Positions 24,975 through 32,903 of a stretch of 64,000 nucleotides of DNA are shown here, piece by piece. The translations under genes were made by a program, and so were the position numbers. Positions within the stretch are counted from its first letter, which is position 1. Each line of letters starts with the position of its first letter. The notes under the pieces were generated by a model. It worked only from the letters and a program-made list of their open reading frames with translations, was not told the DNA's origin and searched no databases. Source of the stretch: Acrocarpospora corrugata (lineage in GTDB: Bacteria > Actinomycetota > Actinomycetes > Streptosporangiales > Streptosporangiaceae); NCBI RefSeq assembly GCF_009687845.1, contig NZ_BLAD01000081.1, forward strand, positions 1 to 64,000, written 5' to 3'.

Positions 24975-25082
24975 CGGACGACCGGCAGACAGCCTCGACG
25001 CCTCCTTGCCAGCGGCCGATTCACCTGGGAACGACTACTGGGACTCGCCGCATCCCGCTCCCTCGGAAAAGCACAAAAGAGT

Positions 25083-25112
25083 GATGCCGCACCGGGGTTC
25101 CGGTGCGGCATC
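25083..25112 (-). terminator. Terminator of the CHAP gene
   Basis: Perfect 13-bp stem GATGCCGCACCGG / CCGGTGCGGCATC with a GGTT loop; the minus strand leaves it into ACTCTTTTGTGCTTTT. It lies 8 bases past the stop of the CHAP gene. Confidence 0.85.
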
Positions 25113-25119
25113 GCCGTTT

Positions 25120-26565
25120 TCAGGGGGTGGCGGGTGGGGTGCCGGTGCTGAGGTTCTGGGTGGCCCAGGCGGCGCCGATTCCGGAAAGGTAGATTTCCTG
25201 GAGGTGCTTGTTCGAGGCGTTGATGGTGAAGACGCTGGTGAAGCCGTCGTGGTTGAGGGTGGCGGGGGTGCCTGCGGCTGCCGGCGTGCCAGCGTCGGTG
25301 CTGAGGTCCTGGGTCACCCAGGCCGCGCCGATTCCGGAAAGGTAGGTTTCCTGGAGGCGTCCGTTGGAGGCGTTGATGGTGAAGACGCTGGTGTAGCCGT
25401 CGTGGTAGACAGCGGTGGGCGCGCCGGTCGCCGCGGGGGTACCGGTACCCGCGCTGAGGTCCTGGGTGGCCCAGGCTGCGCCGACTCTGGGGAGGTAGGT
25501 TTCCTGGAGGCGTCCGTTGGAGGCGTTGATGGTGAAGACGCTGGTGTAGCCCTCATGCACCACCACGGCGGGTGTCACGTTGGCCGCCGCCGGGGTGCCG
25601 GCACCAGCGCTGAGGTCCTGGGTGCCCCAGGCTGCGCCGACCCTGGGCAGGTAGGTCTCTTGGAGATGCCCGTTCGATGAGTTGATGGTGAAGATGCTGG
25701 TGTAGCCCTCGTGCACGATCGCGACCGGCTTCGTCGCGGAGGCCGGGGTGCCGGCGTCGGCGCTGATGTCCTGGCTGTACCAGGCAGAGCCGATGTTCGG
25801 CAGGTACGTCTCCTGGATATGACCGTCGGCGGCATTCCGCGTGAACATGCTGGCGAAGCCCTCGTGCACCACCGCCGGACCGCCGGAGGGAGTGACAGGA
25901 ACAGGGTCGTCGATATCACCCGCACCCACGGGGCTGGAGTAGCCGACGATGTCGATGTTGGTGCGGGAGTAGCTGTTCTCCTTGATGCGGTCGCCGCTGT
26001 TGCCTTCGATGGTGTAGACCGTGCTGCTGCTCGCCGACTTGACGATCCCGACGTGGTCGATGACGCCGTTCTGGTCCCAGTCGAAGACGAGGGCGTCGCC
26101 CGGCTGCGGTGTGTAGCCGCTGGCGCGGGTGTGCCAGGTGCCGTACCTCGTGCCGTAGTCCTTGAACGAGCTGGCCCAGCCGGTGAGCACGCCTCCGCTG
26201 GTCTCGGGCACATCGGCGTACGGCACGCCGGCGTTCTTCCATACGTACTTGGAGAAGTCGGCGCACCAGTCGCTGTCACGCCACTGAACTCCGTCGGTGG
26301 CGGAGCAACCGGTTGCGGGCTTCCAGGATCGGAAGTAGCCGGTGTAGTAGTTGCAACCGCTCCCCAGCGGCTGCTCGTGGTTGCGCGACGAGTTGGTCAG
26401 CTGGCTTTGCGCGACCGAGACGATGGAGTCGCGGGGCACGGCAGCGGCTGGCGTCGCGGTGATGGCGAGCAATCCCGATCCCAGGACAGCCGTGGTGGCC
26501 AGCCCGGCGCTGAGGCGGCGGGCGAATCGCAGGCCGCTCTGTGCTTCTACGCGGGTGAGTTTCAT
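25120..26565 (-). CDS. Secreted CHAP-domain protein with five C-terminal repeats
   Basis: 481-residue exported protein. A signal peptide (residues 1-42, ending ATPAAA) precedes a CHAP-type cysteine amidase/peptidase domain (about 45-205): SDWCADFSKYVWKNAGVPYA carries the nucleophile Cys and GVIDHVGIVKS the catalytic His. Five repeats of about 50 residues follow (HEGYTSVFTINASNGRLQET then YLPRVGAAWATQDLSAG), likely beta-propeller blades as in PLL/tectonin lectins, which may bind cell-wall or glycan. ATG 26565 follows GGAAGGATCC. A cell-wall hydrolase role is inferred from the domain. A strong terminator follows. Confidence 0.85.
   Translation of the reverse strand: MKLTRVEAQSGLRFARRLSAGLATTAVLGSGLLAITATPAAAVPRDSIVSVAQSQLTNSSRNHEQPLGSGCNYYTGYFRSWKPATGCSATDGVQWRDSDWCADFSKYVWKNAGVPYADVPETSGGVLTGWASSFKDYGTRYGTWHTRASGYTPQPGDALVFDWDQNGVIDHVGIVKSASSSTVYTIEGNSGDRIKENSYSRTNIDIVGYSSPVGAGDIDDPVPVTPSGGPAVVHEGFASMFTRNAADGHIQETYLPNIGSAWYSQDISADAGTPASATKPVAIVHEGYTSIFTINSSNGHLQETYLPRVGAAWGTQDLSAGAGTPAAANVTPAVVVHEGYTSVFTINASNGRLQETYLPRVGAAWATQDLSAGTGTPAATGAPTAVYHDGYTSVFTINASNGRLQETYLSGIGAAWVTQDLSTDAGTPAAAGTPATLNHDGFTSVFTINASNKHLQEIYLSGIGAAWATQNLSTGTPPATP
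25126..25884. repeat. Five ~153-bp coding repeats in the CHAP gene
   Basis: Five tandem units code for the C-terminal repeats. The middle units share long identical runs such as GCGTTGATGGTGAAGACGCT, indicating recent duplication or gene conversion. Confidence 0.85.
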
Positions 26566-26634
26566 GGGGATCCTTCCGGTGGCGGAGGGTGCTTCGTGCT
26601 GACACCGGAAGATTCGAAGGGGCTGCTGAAACTT

Positions 26635-26666
26635 CGCTGAAAATTGGCGGCGGGCGGTTTTCAGCG
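26635..26666. promoter_or_regulatory. Inverted repeat upstream of the CHAP gene
   Basis: CGCTGAAAA and TTTTCAGCG, 14 bases apart, lie 70 bases upstream of ATG 26565. It could be an operator or an RNA hairpin in the leader; there is no direct evidence for either. Confidence 0.4.
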
Positions 26667-26822
26667 CGCGGCGGACTCGGCGGCCGGGCCGCCCGTGAGC
26701 TCGTCGTATTCGCGGGCGCCGTGGTCGTGAAAGACCCTTCACCGCCCGCGCCCGGAGCCATCGACGGACGTGGCGGCGGCCCGACCGGGCGGGCGTCGCG
26801 CAGATGGCGGAGCCGGTCCCAC

Positions 26823-27580
26823 TCAGATGGCGATGAGGAATTCCAGCAGTTCTGGGGCGAGGGACTGAGGGGCCACGTTATGCGTCTGGTCCTCCAGGAT
26901 TCTGTGCACCGCTCGGGGTACGGTTGCGGCGACCGCCTTTCCCGCGTTGGTCATCCACGCGGGGCTGTTCTCGCCGATCAGCACGAGCGTGGGCTGCGTG
27001 ATCGAGGTGAGAAGTTCGGTGGGCAGGGCGTTGCCCGGCCCCATGACAGCAGCCTCGTACGCCAGGGTGTGCGCGATCGCTTCCACTCCTGACCAGGAGG
27101 AGTGAGCGCGCATCGCGGCCACCATCTCGACGGGGACCTCGGCGGCCTCGACCATGAACACCTCGGCCGCCTCCGCGCGCCGGCCCTGTTTGACCACGAT
27201 TTCCAGTCGCGACGCGAAGTCCTGCGACAGACTGGGTGCGCTCTCGTCAACGTGGTACGGAGGCTCCCACACAGCGAGTCGCGAGATGGCCGGGTTCCGG
27301 GCCGTGGCCTCCAGCGCCAGGGCGGCGCCGGAGGACCCACCGGAAAACCATGGCCGACCCGCCCGCCGCCTCGATGAGGGCGGACAGGTCCTCGATCTCA
27401 CGCTCAATGGCATACGGCTGGGTGTCGCCGCTTTCGCCGCGGCCACGGCGGTCGTAGTTGAAAACCGTGAACCATGGGGCCAGGGCGGTTGCTACGCCGT
27501 ACAGCGTGGGATGGGTCTTGTCGGTGAACGCGCCGTGCACCAGGACGACCGCCGGCCCGACGGGATCCTCTGCGCCCTCC
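26823..27580 (-). pseudogene. Alpha/beta hydrolase, frameshifted
   Basis: The first frame (about 27580-27345) gives PAVVLVHGAFTDKTHPTLYG, VFNYDRRGRGESGD and LIEAAGGSAMVF. The next frame (27345-26823) continues with GGSSGAALALEATARNPAIS, the nucleophile elbow, and runs on to DQTHNVAPQSLAPELLEFL with the catalytic His. One extra C in a short C run near 27342 breaks the frame exactly before the elbow. No ATG or GTG is found at the expected N-terminus and a stop lies just upstream, so the 5' end is also damaged. Joined, the protein would be a normal hydrolase of about 250 residues. Confidence 0.85.
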
Positions 27581-27629
27581 GTTACGGTCTATGGCTCGAG
27601 TCTATGTTCGATTGTCCCGTACCGAGATC

Positions 27630-28505
27630 TCAAACGCGACGAGGGGCATGAGCTACCTGGTGTGAGGGAGGCGCCGTGTGAACCACGGGTTCCTCCCGCT
27701 GCCATGCGAGCAGTGCGATGACGGCAATGAGCTGTACCGCCAGGATGAGTGCTTGCGTCAGAGGTGAATTCACGCTCAGCAGCGCCATTGTGGCGTTGAC
27801 ACCGAAGTGAACTGCGATCGAGGCGACCACACCGGCACGTTCGTAGGCGTACCCAGTGAGCAGTGCCATCGGGATGACGCTGAGTGTGAACAGCAGACCG
27901 CTCCAGCTGATCAGGCCGAAAGTGTTCTGGACGGTTCCGGAGATGAAGAACAGCGGCAGATGCCATATCGCCCAGGCGACTCCCAGTACCAGGCTGGCTT
28001 GAACGCGGCTGAGCGAGGCGCGGAGCCGTGGATATGCCGTGCCTCGCCAGCCGGGTTCCTCGGCCAACGGGCCGGCGACCAGCATGCTGACGACGAACGC
28101 GACAGGTCCGCCCATGGTCGCGATCAGGTTCCGCCCGGCGGTCAGGCTCACCGCGGGGTCGCCCAGAAGGTGTGCGAGCAGCGCGCCTGCCAGTACGGTC
28201 GCCGGTGCCAGCAACAGCAGGGGCGGCACATAGAACAGGCGCATGCTGAGCCGGAGTCTCACCGTATGGGCGGGGGCGGGTAAACGGCGGCGGGCCCGGC
28301 GGGCCCGGATCACGATCGCGCCGATCACGGGGCCGAAGCCGCCGAGGAGGTACGGGATGACCGTGGGGTAACTCATCGGCGATCCACCGAGTGCGATCGC
28401 GACAAGCCAGAACGCCCAGGTCGTCGTGAAGGTGACTGCGAAGAAAAGAACAAGGCCGCTTTTCCGGCCGGCGGGGGGTGTGGCGGTCACGCCATTCCCT
28501 TCCAT
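27630..28505 (-). CDS. CPBP-family intramembrane glutamic protease
   Basis: 291-residue membrane protein with about eight helices. VAGPLAEEPGWRGTAYPRL is motif 1 (EExxxR) of CPBP/CAAX-like proteases, AIWHLPLFFISG motif 2 (FxxxH-like with WHLP), and IAVHFGVNATMALL motif 3. Members cleave or process membrane peptides, in bacteria often for bacteriocin self-immunity. ATG 28505 is chosen because the frame further upstream overlaps the neighbouring hydrolase gene; GTG 28493 is an alternative. It follows the hydrolase gene by 19 bases on the same strand and probably shares its promoter. Confidence 0.88.
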   Translation of the reverse strand: MEGNGVTATPPAGRKSGLVLFFAVTFTTTWAFWLVAIALGGSPMSYPTVIPYLLGGFGPVIGAIVIRARRARRRLPAPAHTVRLRLSMRLFYVPPLLLLAPATVLAGALLAHLLGDPAVSLTAGRNLIATMGGPVAFVVSMLVAGPLAEEPGWRGTAYPRLRASLSRVQASLVLGVAWAIWHLPLFFISGTVQNTFGLISWSGLLFTLSVIPMALLTGYAYERAGVVASIAVHFGVNATMALLSVNSPLTQALILAVQLIAVIALLAWQREEPVVHTAPPSHQVAHAPRRV

Positions 28506-28524
28506 GGGTAGCGGGAGTAACAGG

Positions 28525-29466
28525 TCAGGGTTGTGCGGGAGAATCCGCGGGCTCTGCGGCGCGAATCTCCTGGGACCGGAGGCGGTGGGCGAGCCAGGCG
28601 GCCACCTGCGTGAGCAGGTCGGGGTCGATCGGCTGGCGCAGCAGCCGGGGATATGAGCGCACCGAGGCGGGGCCGGGGTCACGACGCAACAGGTGGGTGA
28701 GGTCGGGGATCAGGTGGATCTCGACCTCACCGGGCACCAGCCTGCGGATCTCCACCAGGTCAGCGGGGTCGACTTGAAGGTCCTTGCCGCCGGTGATCGC
28801 CAGGACGGGGACCTTGATCGCCGCCAGGTCCGGGCGGGGGTCATGGACGAGGAGCTCGCGCATCCACCGCGCGTTCACCGGCAGCCCGGCGACGCGGGCC
28901 ACGTCTGTCCGGGTCGTCTTGATCCGAGCCAGCTGCCGGGCGGCGAAGGCTCGCAGAACCGGTTTCAGGAACGCCGGGAGATCTCGGGCGAGCATGCCGG
29001 CCTGCCAGCGCAGGGCGCCCTCACCCGGCCGGGCGAACCCGGCCAGCAGCACCACCGCCGCGACCTCGGATTGGCTGCCGAGGGACATCGCGTGGACCGC
29101 ACCCTCGCTGTGCCCGATCACGCCAATGGCGTCCGGCCGAATGTCAGGTCGTGCGGCCAGAGCGCGTAAAGCGGCCGCGGCGTCGCGGCGGTTGTCGGTG
29201 AATCCGGTCGCGCGCCAGTTGCCGGGTGTGGCGCCGACGCCGCGCCGGTCATAGCGCAGGGTGGCGATCCCGTGGTCCGCGATCGTGGCGGCCAGCGGTG
29301 GTCCGAGCGCCATGCGGAGCCGGTCGGCGTTGCCGTCGCGGTCCAGCCGGCCGGAACCCTGCAGGAGCAGGACGGCCGGGTATGGGCCAGGCCCCGCGGG
29401 CAGGGTCAACGTGCCGGCCAACGGCAGTCCGTCGTCTGCGATGGCTGTCAGGTCGACATCCCGCAT
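28525..29466 (-). CDS. Alpha/beta hydrolase (dienelactone hydrolase-like)
   Basis: 313-residue cytosolic hydrolase. AVLLLQGSGRLDRDGNADRL is the oxyanion region, TLRYDRRGVGATPGNW the following strand, VIGHSEGAVHAMSL the nucleophile elbow, ITGGKDLQVDP the acid, and LIPDLTHLLRRDPG the His. Close relatives are acyl-CoA or xenobiotic esterases with no defined substrate. It is the first gene of a minus-strand pair with the CPBP protease and diverges from the ArsR-type regulator over 76 bases that hold an 18-bp palindrome, suggesting control by that regulator. Confidence 0.88.
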   Translation of the reverse strand: MRDVDLTAIADDGLPLAGTLTLPAGPGPYPAVLLLQGSGRLDRDGNADRLRMALGPPLAATIADHGIATLRYDRRGVGATPGNWRATGFTDNRRDAAAALRALAARPDIRPDAIGVIGHSEGAVHAMSLGSQSEVAAVVLLAGFARPGEGALRWQAGMLARDLPAFLKPVLRAFAARQLARIKTTRTDVARVAGLPVNARWMRELLVHDPRPDLAAIKVPVLAITGGKDLQVDPADLVEIRRLVPGEVEIHLIPDLTHLLRRDPGPASVRSYPRLLRQPIDPDLLTQVAAWLAHRLRSQEIRAAEPADSPAQP

Positions 29467-29498
29467 GTCCCGCTCACCATCCTCTCATTTTTGGTGAC

Positions 29499-29516
29499 GT
29501 TCTCAATATTGAGAAC
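29499..29516. promoter_or_regulatory. 18-bp perfect palindrome in the hydrolase/regulator divergent promoter
   Basis: GTTCTCAATATTGAGAAC is fully symmetric and lies 33 bases upstream of the hydrolase ATG and 27 bases upstream of the regulator ATG. Outer half-like elements CTCTCAT and GTGAGAGA flank it. It is the likely operator of the adjacent winged-helix regulator. Confidence 0.75.
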
Positions 29517-29542
29517 ATTATCGTATGTGAGAGAATTCATCC

Positions 29543-30079
29543 ATGGCAACCGCAGACCTTCTCCTGCACCCCGTCCGGATGCGCATCCTGCAAGCGCTGT
29601 TCGACGTCGATCCGCTGACCACCACCCAACTGCGTGACCGCCTGCCCGACATCGCACCGGCGACGATGTACCGGCACATCGCCCTGTTGACCGACGCGGG
29701 GGTGCTGGAGGTGGCGGGCGAGACCCGCGTGCGCGGCATCGTGGTGCGCAGTTATCGGGTACGCGCGGAGCAGGCGGTGATCGACCCAGCGGCGCGGGCG
29801 GCCATGACACAGGAGGACCACCGACGGGCGTTCACCGCGTTCGTCGCCTCGTTGCTGACGGATTTCGAGCGGTATCTCGGGCTCGAAGATGCCGAGCCCA
29901 CCTCGGACGGCGTGGTCTACCGGCAGGCAGTGGTGTACCTGTCCGACGACGAATTCGCGGCGATGATCGAAGAGATCGAGCGTGCGGTCGTCACCCGGGT
30001 CGGTCATGCCGAGGGTGACGGCCGCACGCGTCGCATCGTCAGCCTTGTCGTCCTGCCGGACAAGAGTGCCAAACCGTGA
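29543..30079 (+). CDS. ArsR-like winged-helix regulator
   Basis: 178-residue regulator. Residues 5-75 form a winged helix (LLLHPVRMRILQALFDVDPL, TTTQLRDRLPDIAPATMYRHIALLTDAGVLEV), and the remainder is a helical domain with VYRQAVVYLSDDEFAAMIEEIERAV, as in the HTH_20/DUF2250-type ArsR group that often senses through its C-terminal half. It lacks the metal-binding Cys of true ArsR. The intergenic palindrome at 29499 gives direct sequence support for autoregulation and control of the divergent hydrolase-protease pair. Confidence 0.85.
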   Translation: MATADLLLHPVRMRILQALFDVDPLTTTQLRDRLPDIAPATMYRHIALLTDAGVLEVAGETRVRGIVVRSYRVRAEQAVIDPAARAAMTQEDHRRAFTAFVASLLTDFERYLGLEDAEPTSDGVVYRQAVVYLSDDEFAAMIEEIERAVVTRVGHAEGDGRTRRIVSLVVLPDKSAKP

Positions 30080-30102
30080 AAGCGCCTGGAGCGCTCCAGC
30101 GA

Positions 30103-31050
30103 TCAGTGGCGCGGCAGGGTGGCCAGCACCAGGTTGGGGTCGGTGGCGGTGAGGTAGGCGGCGCTGAGCACGTAGAGGGTCCGGCCGCGTACGGCTACCG
30201 AGGTGGGATTCTGGAGTCCGGCGGTGAGAAGCGTGACAGCGTGGCCGTCCGCATCGATTCTGACCACTTTGTTCGGCGCGTTGAGGGTCGCGATGACCTG
30301 GTCGTCGCGGTTTCCGGGAAAGGCGATGTCGTCGATGCCGGCCAGCCCGGCGGCCTTGACCTGTACGGGTCCGGGGCGGCCTTGCCTGATCGGGATCCGC
30401 AGCAGGGTGCCCAGGTCGAGATTGGTGGCCCAGATCGCGCCATGCCGTACCTTGATGCCGTTGGCGCCGAGGAATCCCGTTGCGGCGAGTTCGGGTGCCG
30501 ACGACCAGACCCTGGCGTTGCCGCCGTTGAGGGGCACCGTGGAGATGGAGCCGAGAACCGAGTCGGTGAGGTAGAAGGTCTTCGCCGGCTCGTCGTACGC
30601 CAGGCCGTTGGGCAGCCCGGTGGCCGGCAGCGCGGCGATGCGCTGTAACGTGTGGCCGGGACGTAGCCGGTAGAGGCCGGTGGTCGCGGCGTCGCCGCTG
30701 GCGTACAGGAAATACAGGGTGCCGTCGGCGGTGCGGACGATGCCGGTGGTGAGCGCGAATCCGAGAGCCGGCGTGCCGGCTCCACCGTCGGCGGGCGCGG
30801 GGAGGGTTGTCAGGATCCGGATGGCGCCGGTCGGGCTGATCGCGGCAACCTGGCGGGCGGCCGCGAAGGTGACGTAAGCCGTGCCGTCCGGGCCGAGCGC
30901 GACGTTCTCCGGCATCTGACCCTTGGCCAGGTCGAAGTGTACGGCGATTCGTGATGTCATCGCCGGGTGGGCCTGAACGGCGGTCGATGTCGGTACGGTC
31001 ACCAGTGCGATCCCGGCGGCGACCGCGAGGGCGAGCATTCTGTTGCGCAT
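30103..31050 (-). CDS. Secreted ScyD/ScyE-like beta-propeller protein
   Basis: 315-residue exported protein. The signal peptide (MRNRMLALAVAAGIALVTVP, cleavage near VQA) is followed by a six-bladed propeller-like repeat pattern: MPENVALGPDGTAYVTFAAA, IVRTADGTLYFLYASGD, LPNGLAYDEPAKTFYLTDS, GANGIKVRHGAIWATNLDLG and LQNPTSVAVRGRTLYVLSAA. This resembles the ScyD/ScyE and SMP-30 groups. No enzyme activity is firmly known for this branch. ATG 31050 follows AGGACCAGGA; the longer frame from 31083 lies in the upstream hairpin. It is transcribed away from the XRE gene on the same strand, beyond the hairpin. Confidence 0.8.
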   Translation of the reverse strand: MRNRMLALAVAAGIALVTVPTSTAVQAHPAMTSRIAVHFDLAKGQMPENVALGPDGTAYVTFAAARQVAAISPTGAIRILTTLPAPADGGAGTPALGFALTTGIVRTADGTLYFLYASGDAATTGLYRLRPGHTLQRIAALPATGLPNGLAYDEPAKTFYLTDSVLGSISTVPLNGGNARVWSSAPELAATGFLGANGIKVRHGAIWATNLDLGTLLRIPIRQGRPGPVQVKAAGLAGIDDIAFPGNRDDQVIATLNAPNKVVRIDADGHAVTLLTAGLQNPTSVAVRGRTLYVLSAAYLTATDPNLVLATLPRH

Positions 31051-31082
31051 TCCTGGTCCTTTTCTGAAATGGGCGTGAGGCA

Positions 31083-31108
31083 TCAGACGCTCCGTTCGGA
31101 GCGTCTGA
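31083..31108. terminator. Perfect 12-bp hairpin
   Basis: TCAGACGCTCCG and its exact complement, with a TT loop, lie between the XRE gene stop (31127, minus) and the ScyD-like start. Probably ends the XRE transcript; an operator role is the alternative. Confidence 0.65.
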
Positions 31109-31126
31109 GAAGGTGGAAACGTGGAG

Positions 31127-32020
31127 TCAGCCGGTCATTTCCCGCGTCGGCGCATCGCGCCGGGGGTTCCGTCCGGTGATCACGCTGTGTGTGAGCAGCG
31201 TCATGGCGGAGTGTGAGGGGGATCCGGGTTCGGTGGTGGCGACGACCACCGCTTGGTCGTCGGCGGTCCGCAGCGTCTGCTGGGTCACCTGCATGGTGCC
31301 CACCAGCGGGTGTCGCATCTCGTAGACCGCGTCGCCGCCGGTTTTGACGCGGTGGTCGGCCCACATCGTGGCGAACTCCGGGCTTTTGACCGTCAGCTCG
31401 CCGAGCAGTGCGGCCAGCAGCGGGTCGTCCGGGTGGCGTCCGGAGGCCATTCGCAGGGTCGCCACCACGCCCCGGGCTTTGGCGGGCCAGTCGGCGTACA
31501 GGTCACGGGTGTGCGTGTCCAGGAACACCAGGCGTGCCATGTTGGGCCGCTGCCGCGGGGTGTCCGGGGCGTCGGGGGCCAGGTGGCCGGCGTACAAGGC
31601 GTGGCCCAGGGTGCTCCACGCCAGCACATCGCTGCGCCGGCCGAGCACCACCACGGGCACATCGCCGAGTACGGCGATCAGTTGACGGGTCACAGGGCTG
31701 ACCCGTTCGGGCACGGGCCGGCGCGTGGCACCCCGGCGGCGGCCGCCGGCGGCCAGTTCATGCAGGTGCCGACGCTCCGCATCGTCCAGGCGCAGCGCCC
31801 GGGCCAGCGCGTCCAGGACCTCGGGCGAGGCGTTGGGCGCCTGACCCTGCTCCAGGCGTGAGTAGTACGACGCGCTCACCCCGGCCAGCAGCGCCAGTTC
31901 CTCTCGACGCAGCCCGGGGACCCGGCGTTGGCCGCCGTACGTGGCCACCCCCACGTCCTCAGGTCGCAGCTGAGAGCGCCTTGTCTGGAGGAACTCCCCG
32001 AGCTGTCGTCTCGTGTTCAT
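31127..32020 (-). CDS. XRE regulator with MmyB-like ligand domain
   Basis: 297-residue regulator. Residues 8-70 form an XRE helix-turn-helix (LGEFLQTRRSQLRPEDVGV then VPGLRREELALLAGVSASYYSRLEQG, a near-invariant motif). Residues about 108-270 form the MmyB-like PAS-type ligand domain (VPVVVLGRRSDVLAWSTLGHAL, ARLVFLDTHTRDLYADWPAKARGVVATLRM). Such proteins repress neighbouring oxidoreductase genes and may bind fatty acids or similar ligands. ATG 32020 is the only sensible start. The following ScyD-like gene is separated by a strong hairpin, so the direct target is not evident. Confidence 0.9.
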   Translation of the reverse strand: MNTRRQLGEFLQTRRSQLRPEDVGVATYGGQRRVPGLRREELALLAGVSASYYSRLEQGQAPNASPEVLDALARALRLDDAERRHLHELAAGGRRRGATRRPVPERVSPVTRQLIAVLGDVPVVVLGRRSDVLAWSTLGHALYAGHLAPDAPDTPRQRPNMARLVFLDTHTRDLYADWPAKARGVVATLRMASGRHPDDPLLAALLGELTVKSPEFATMWADHRVKTGGDAVYEMRHPLVGTMQVTQQTLRTADDQAVVVATTEPGSPSHSAMTLLTHSVITGRNPRRDAPTREMTG

Positions 32021-32114
32021 GACTCACAGTATTCGCGGCCGGTTCGCGACCCAGCCACACCCTGTCGGGGGTAGGCACGGAAAGCTCGTATCGGTGACGG
32101 CACCCCGCCTAGAT

Positions 32115-32144
32115 GTTTGCAGGGATTCGAATTCCGTAGGCTCG
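32115..32144 (+). other. tRNA 3'-end-like fragment, possible att remnant
   Basis: TTTGCAGGGATTCGAATTCC, then GTAGGCTCG, resembles the T-arm and acceptor end of the tRNA-Ala at 23.3 kb (TTCGAATCCGCTAGGCTCC): about 16 of 19 aligned positions agree with one gap. No complete tRNA can be folded here. It could be the distal attachment-site copy left by a tRNA-Ala-integrated element. Confidence 0.45.
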
Positions 32145-32154
32145 CTTATAAAAA

Positions 32155-32186
32155 GCCCAGGTCAGGGACGATTCCCTAACCTGGGC
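32155..32186. terminator. GC-rich hairpin
   Basis: GCCCAGGT pairs with ACCTGGGC, extended by AGGGA/TCCCT with one mismatch and a CGAT loop, followed by GTTAATCATTAATC. This kind of hairpin is common just beyond tRNA-integrated elements and would stop transcription. Confidence 0.55.
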
Positions 32187-32261
32187 GTTAATCATTAATC
32201 AGCTGGGACTGCCATGTTCGTGGCTTCTTCAGTGCTCGTCTGCTCGCCACCGAGTCACTGT

Positions 32262-32903
32262 TCAGTCCGAAGCGACGCCGCGGTCTTCGCTCCGCATGTC
32301 CCCGGCGCCTGGAGTCCCCGCACCGAGGCCGTAACGCAGGAGTACGGCACCTTTGGACGAGACGACGGGCGGCTCAAGGAGCGTCAGGTTGGCGGGCACC
32401 GCGCCGTCGTCGAACACCTTCTTGCCGACGCCGAGCATGAGGGGGAAGAGCCACAGGTTGAGCCGGTCGAAGAGGCCCTCGTGCAGGAGGGCCTGCACCA
32501 GGTTCAGGCTTCCGATCACGTGGACGTGCTCATGCTTGTCGCGGAGCTCGTGGACGGCGCTCACCAGGTCAGATGCCAGTTGCGTCGAGCCTGCCCAGTC
32601 CAGATCCGGGTTGCCGCGCGAGGCGACGTACTTCGGGATGCTGTTGAACAGCGTGGCGATTCCGCCGTCGACGCCGTCGACCTGGGTCGGCCAGAACGCG
32701 GCGAAGATGTCGTAGGTCTTACGGCCCAGGAGCAGGGCGTCCATGCCCTCCATTCCGGCACCGACCTGCTGGCCGACCGTCTCGTCGAACAGGGGTGCCT
32801 GCCATCCCCCGAATGGAAAGCCGTCAGGGTCCTCCTCGGGATCACCCGGCGCCTGGCCAACGAGGTCGAGCGTCGCGAACAGGTCGATGTGGATCATGCC
32901 CAT
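32262..32903 (-). CDS. Dihydrofolate reductase-family protein
   Basis: 213-residue RibD_C-type reductase. MIHIDLFATLDLVGQAPGDPEEDPDGFPFGGWQ is the first cofactor strand, MDALLLGRKTYDIFAAFWP the family signature, HEHVHVIGSLNLVQALLHEGLFDRLNLWLFPLMLGVGKK the C-terminal half. It is related to, but clearly distinct from, the reductase at 15.6 kb. ATG 32903 has GAGGAGG nine bases upstream. The last 20 residues are extra, ending in a polar tail (GAGDMRSEDRGVASD). It is a single-gene unit. Confidence 0.85.
   Translation of the reverse strand: MGMIHIDLFATLDLVGQAPGDPEEDPDGFPFGGWQAPLFDETVGQQVGAGMEGMDALLLGRKTYDIFAAFWPTQVDGVDGGIATLFNSIPKYVASRGNPDLDWAGSTQLASDLVSAVHELRDKHEHVHVIGSLNLVQALLHEGLFDRLNLWLFPLMLGVGKKVFDDGAVPANLTLLEPPVVSSKGAVLLRYGLGAGTPGAGDMRSEDRGVASD

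Larger units (their letters stand above)
32021..32261. other. Intergenic region with tRNA-end-like fragment
   Basis: 240 bases without a gene. Contains the tRNA-3'-end-like piece and a hairpin described in the next two entries. Confidence 0.5.

Noticed and set aside
26566-26822. c-di-AMP (ydaO) riboswitch upstream of the CHAP gene
   Set aside because: Such leaders often precede CHAP genes in actinomycetes, but I cannot see the conserved cores; only a simple inverted repeat is present.
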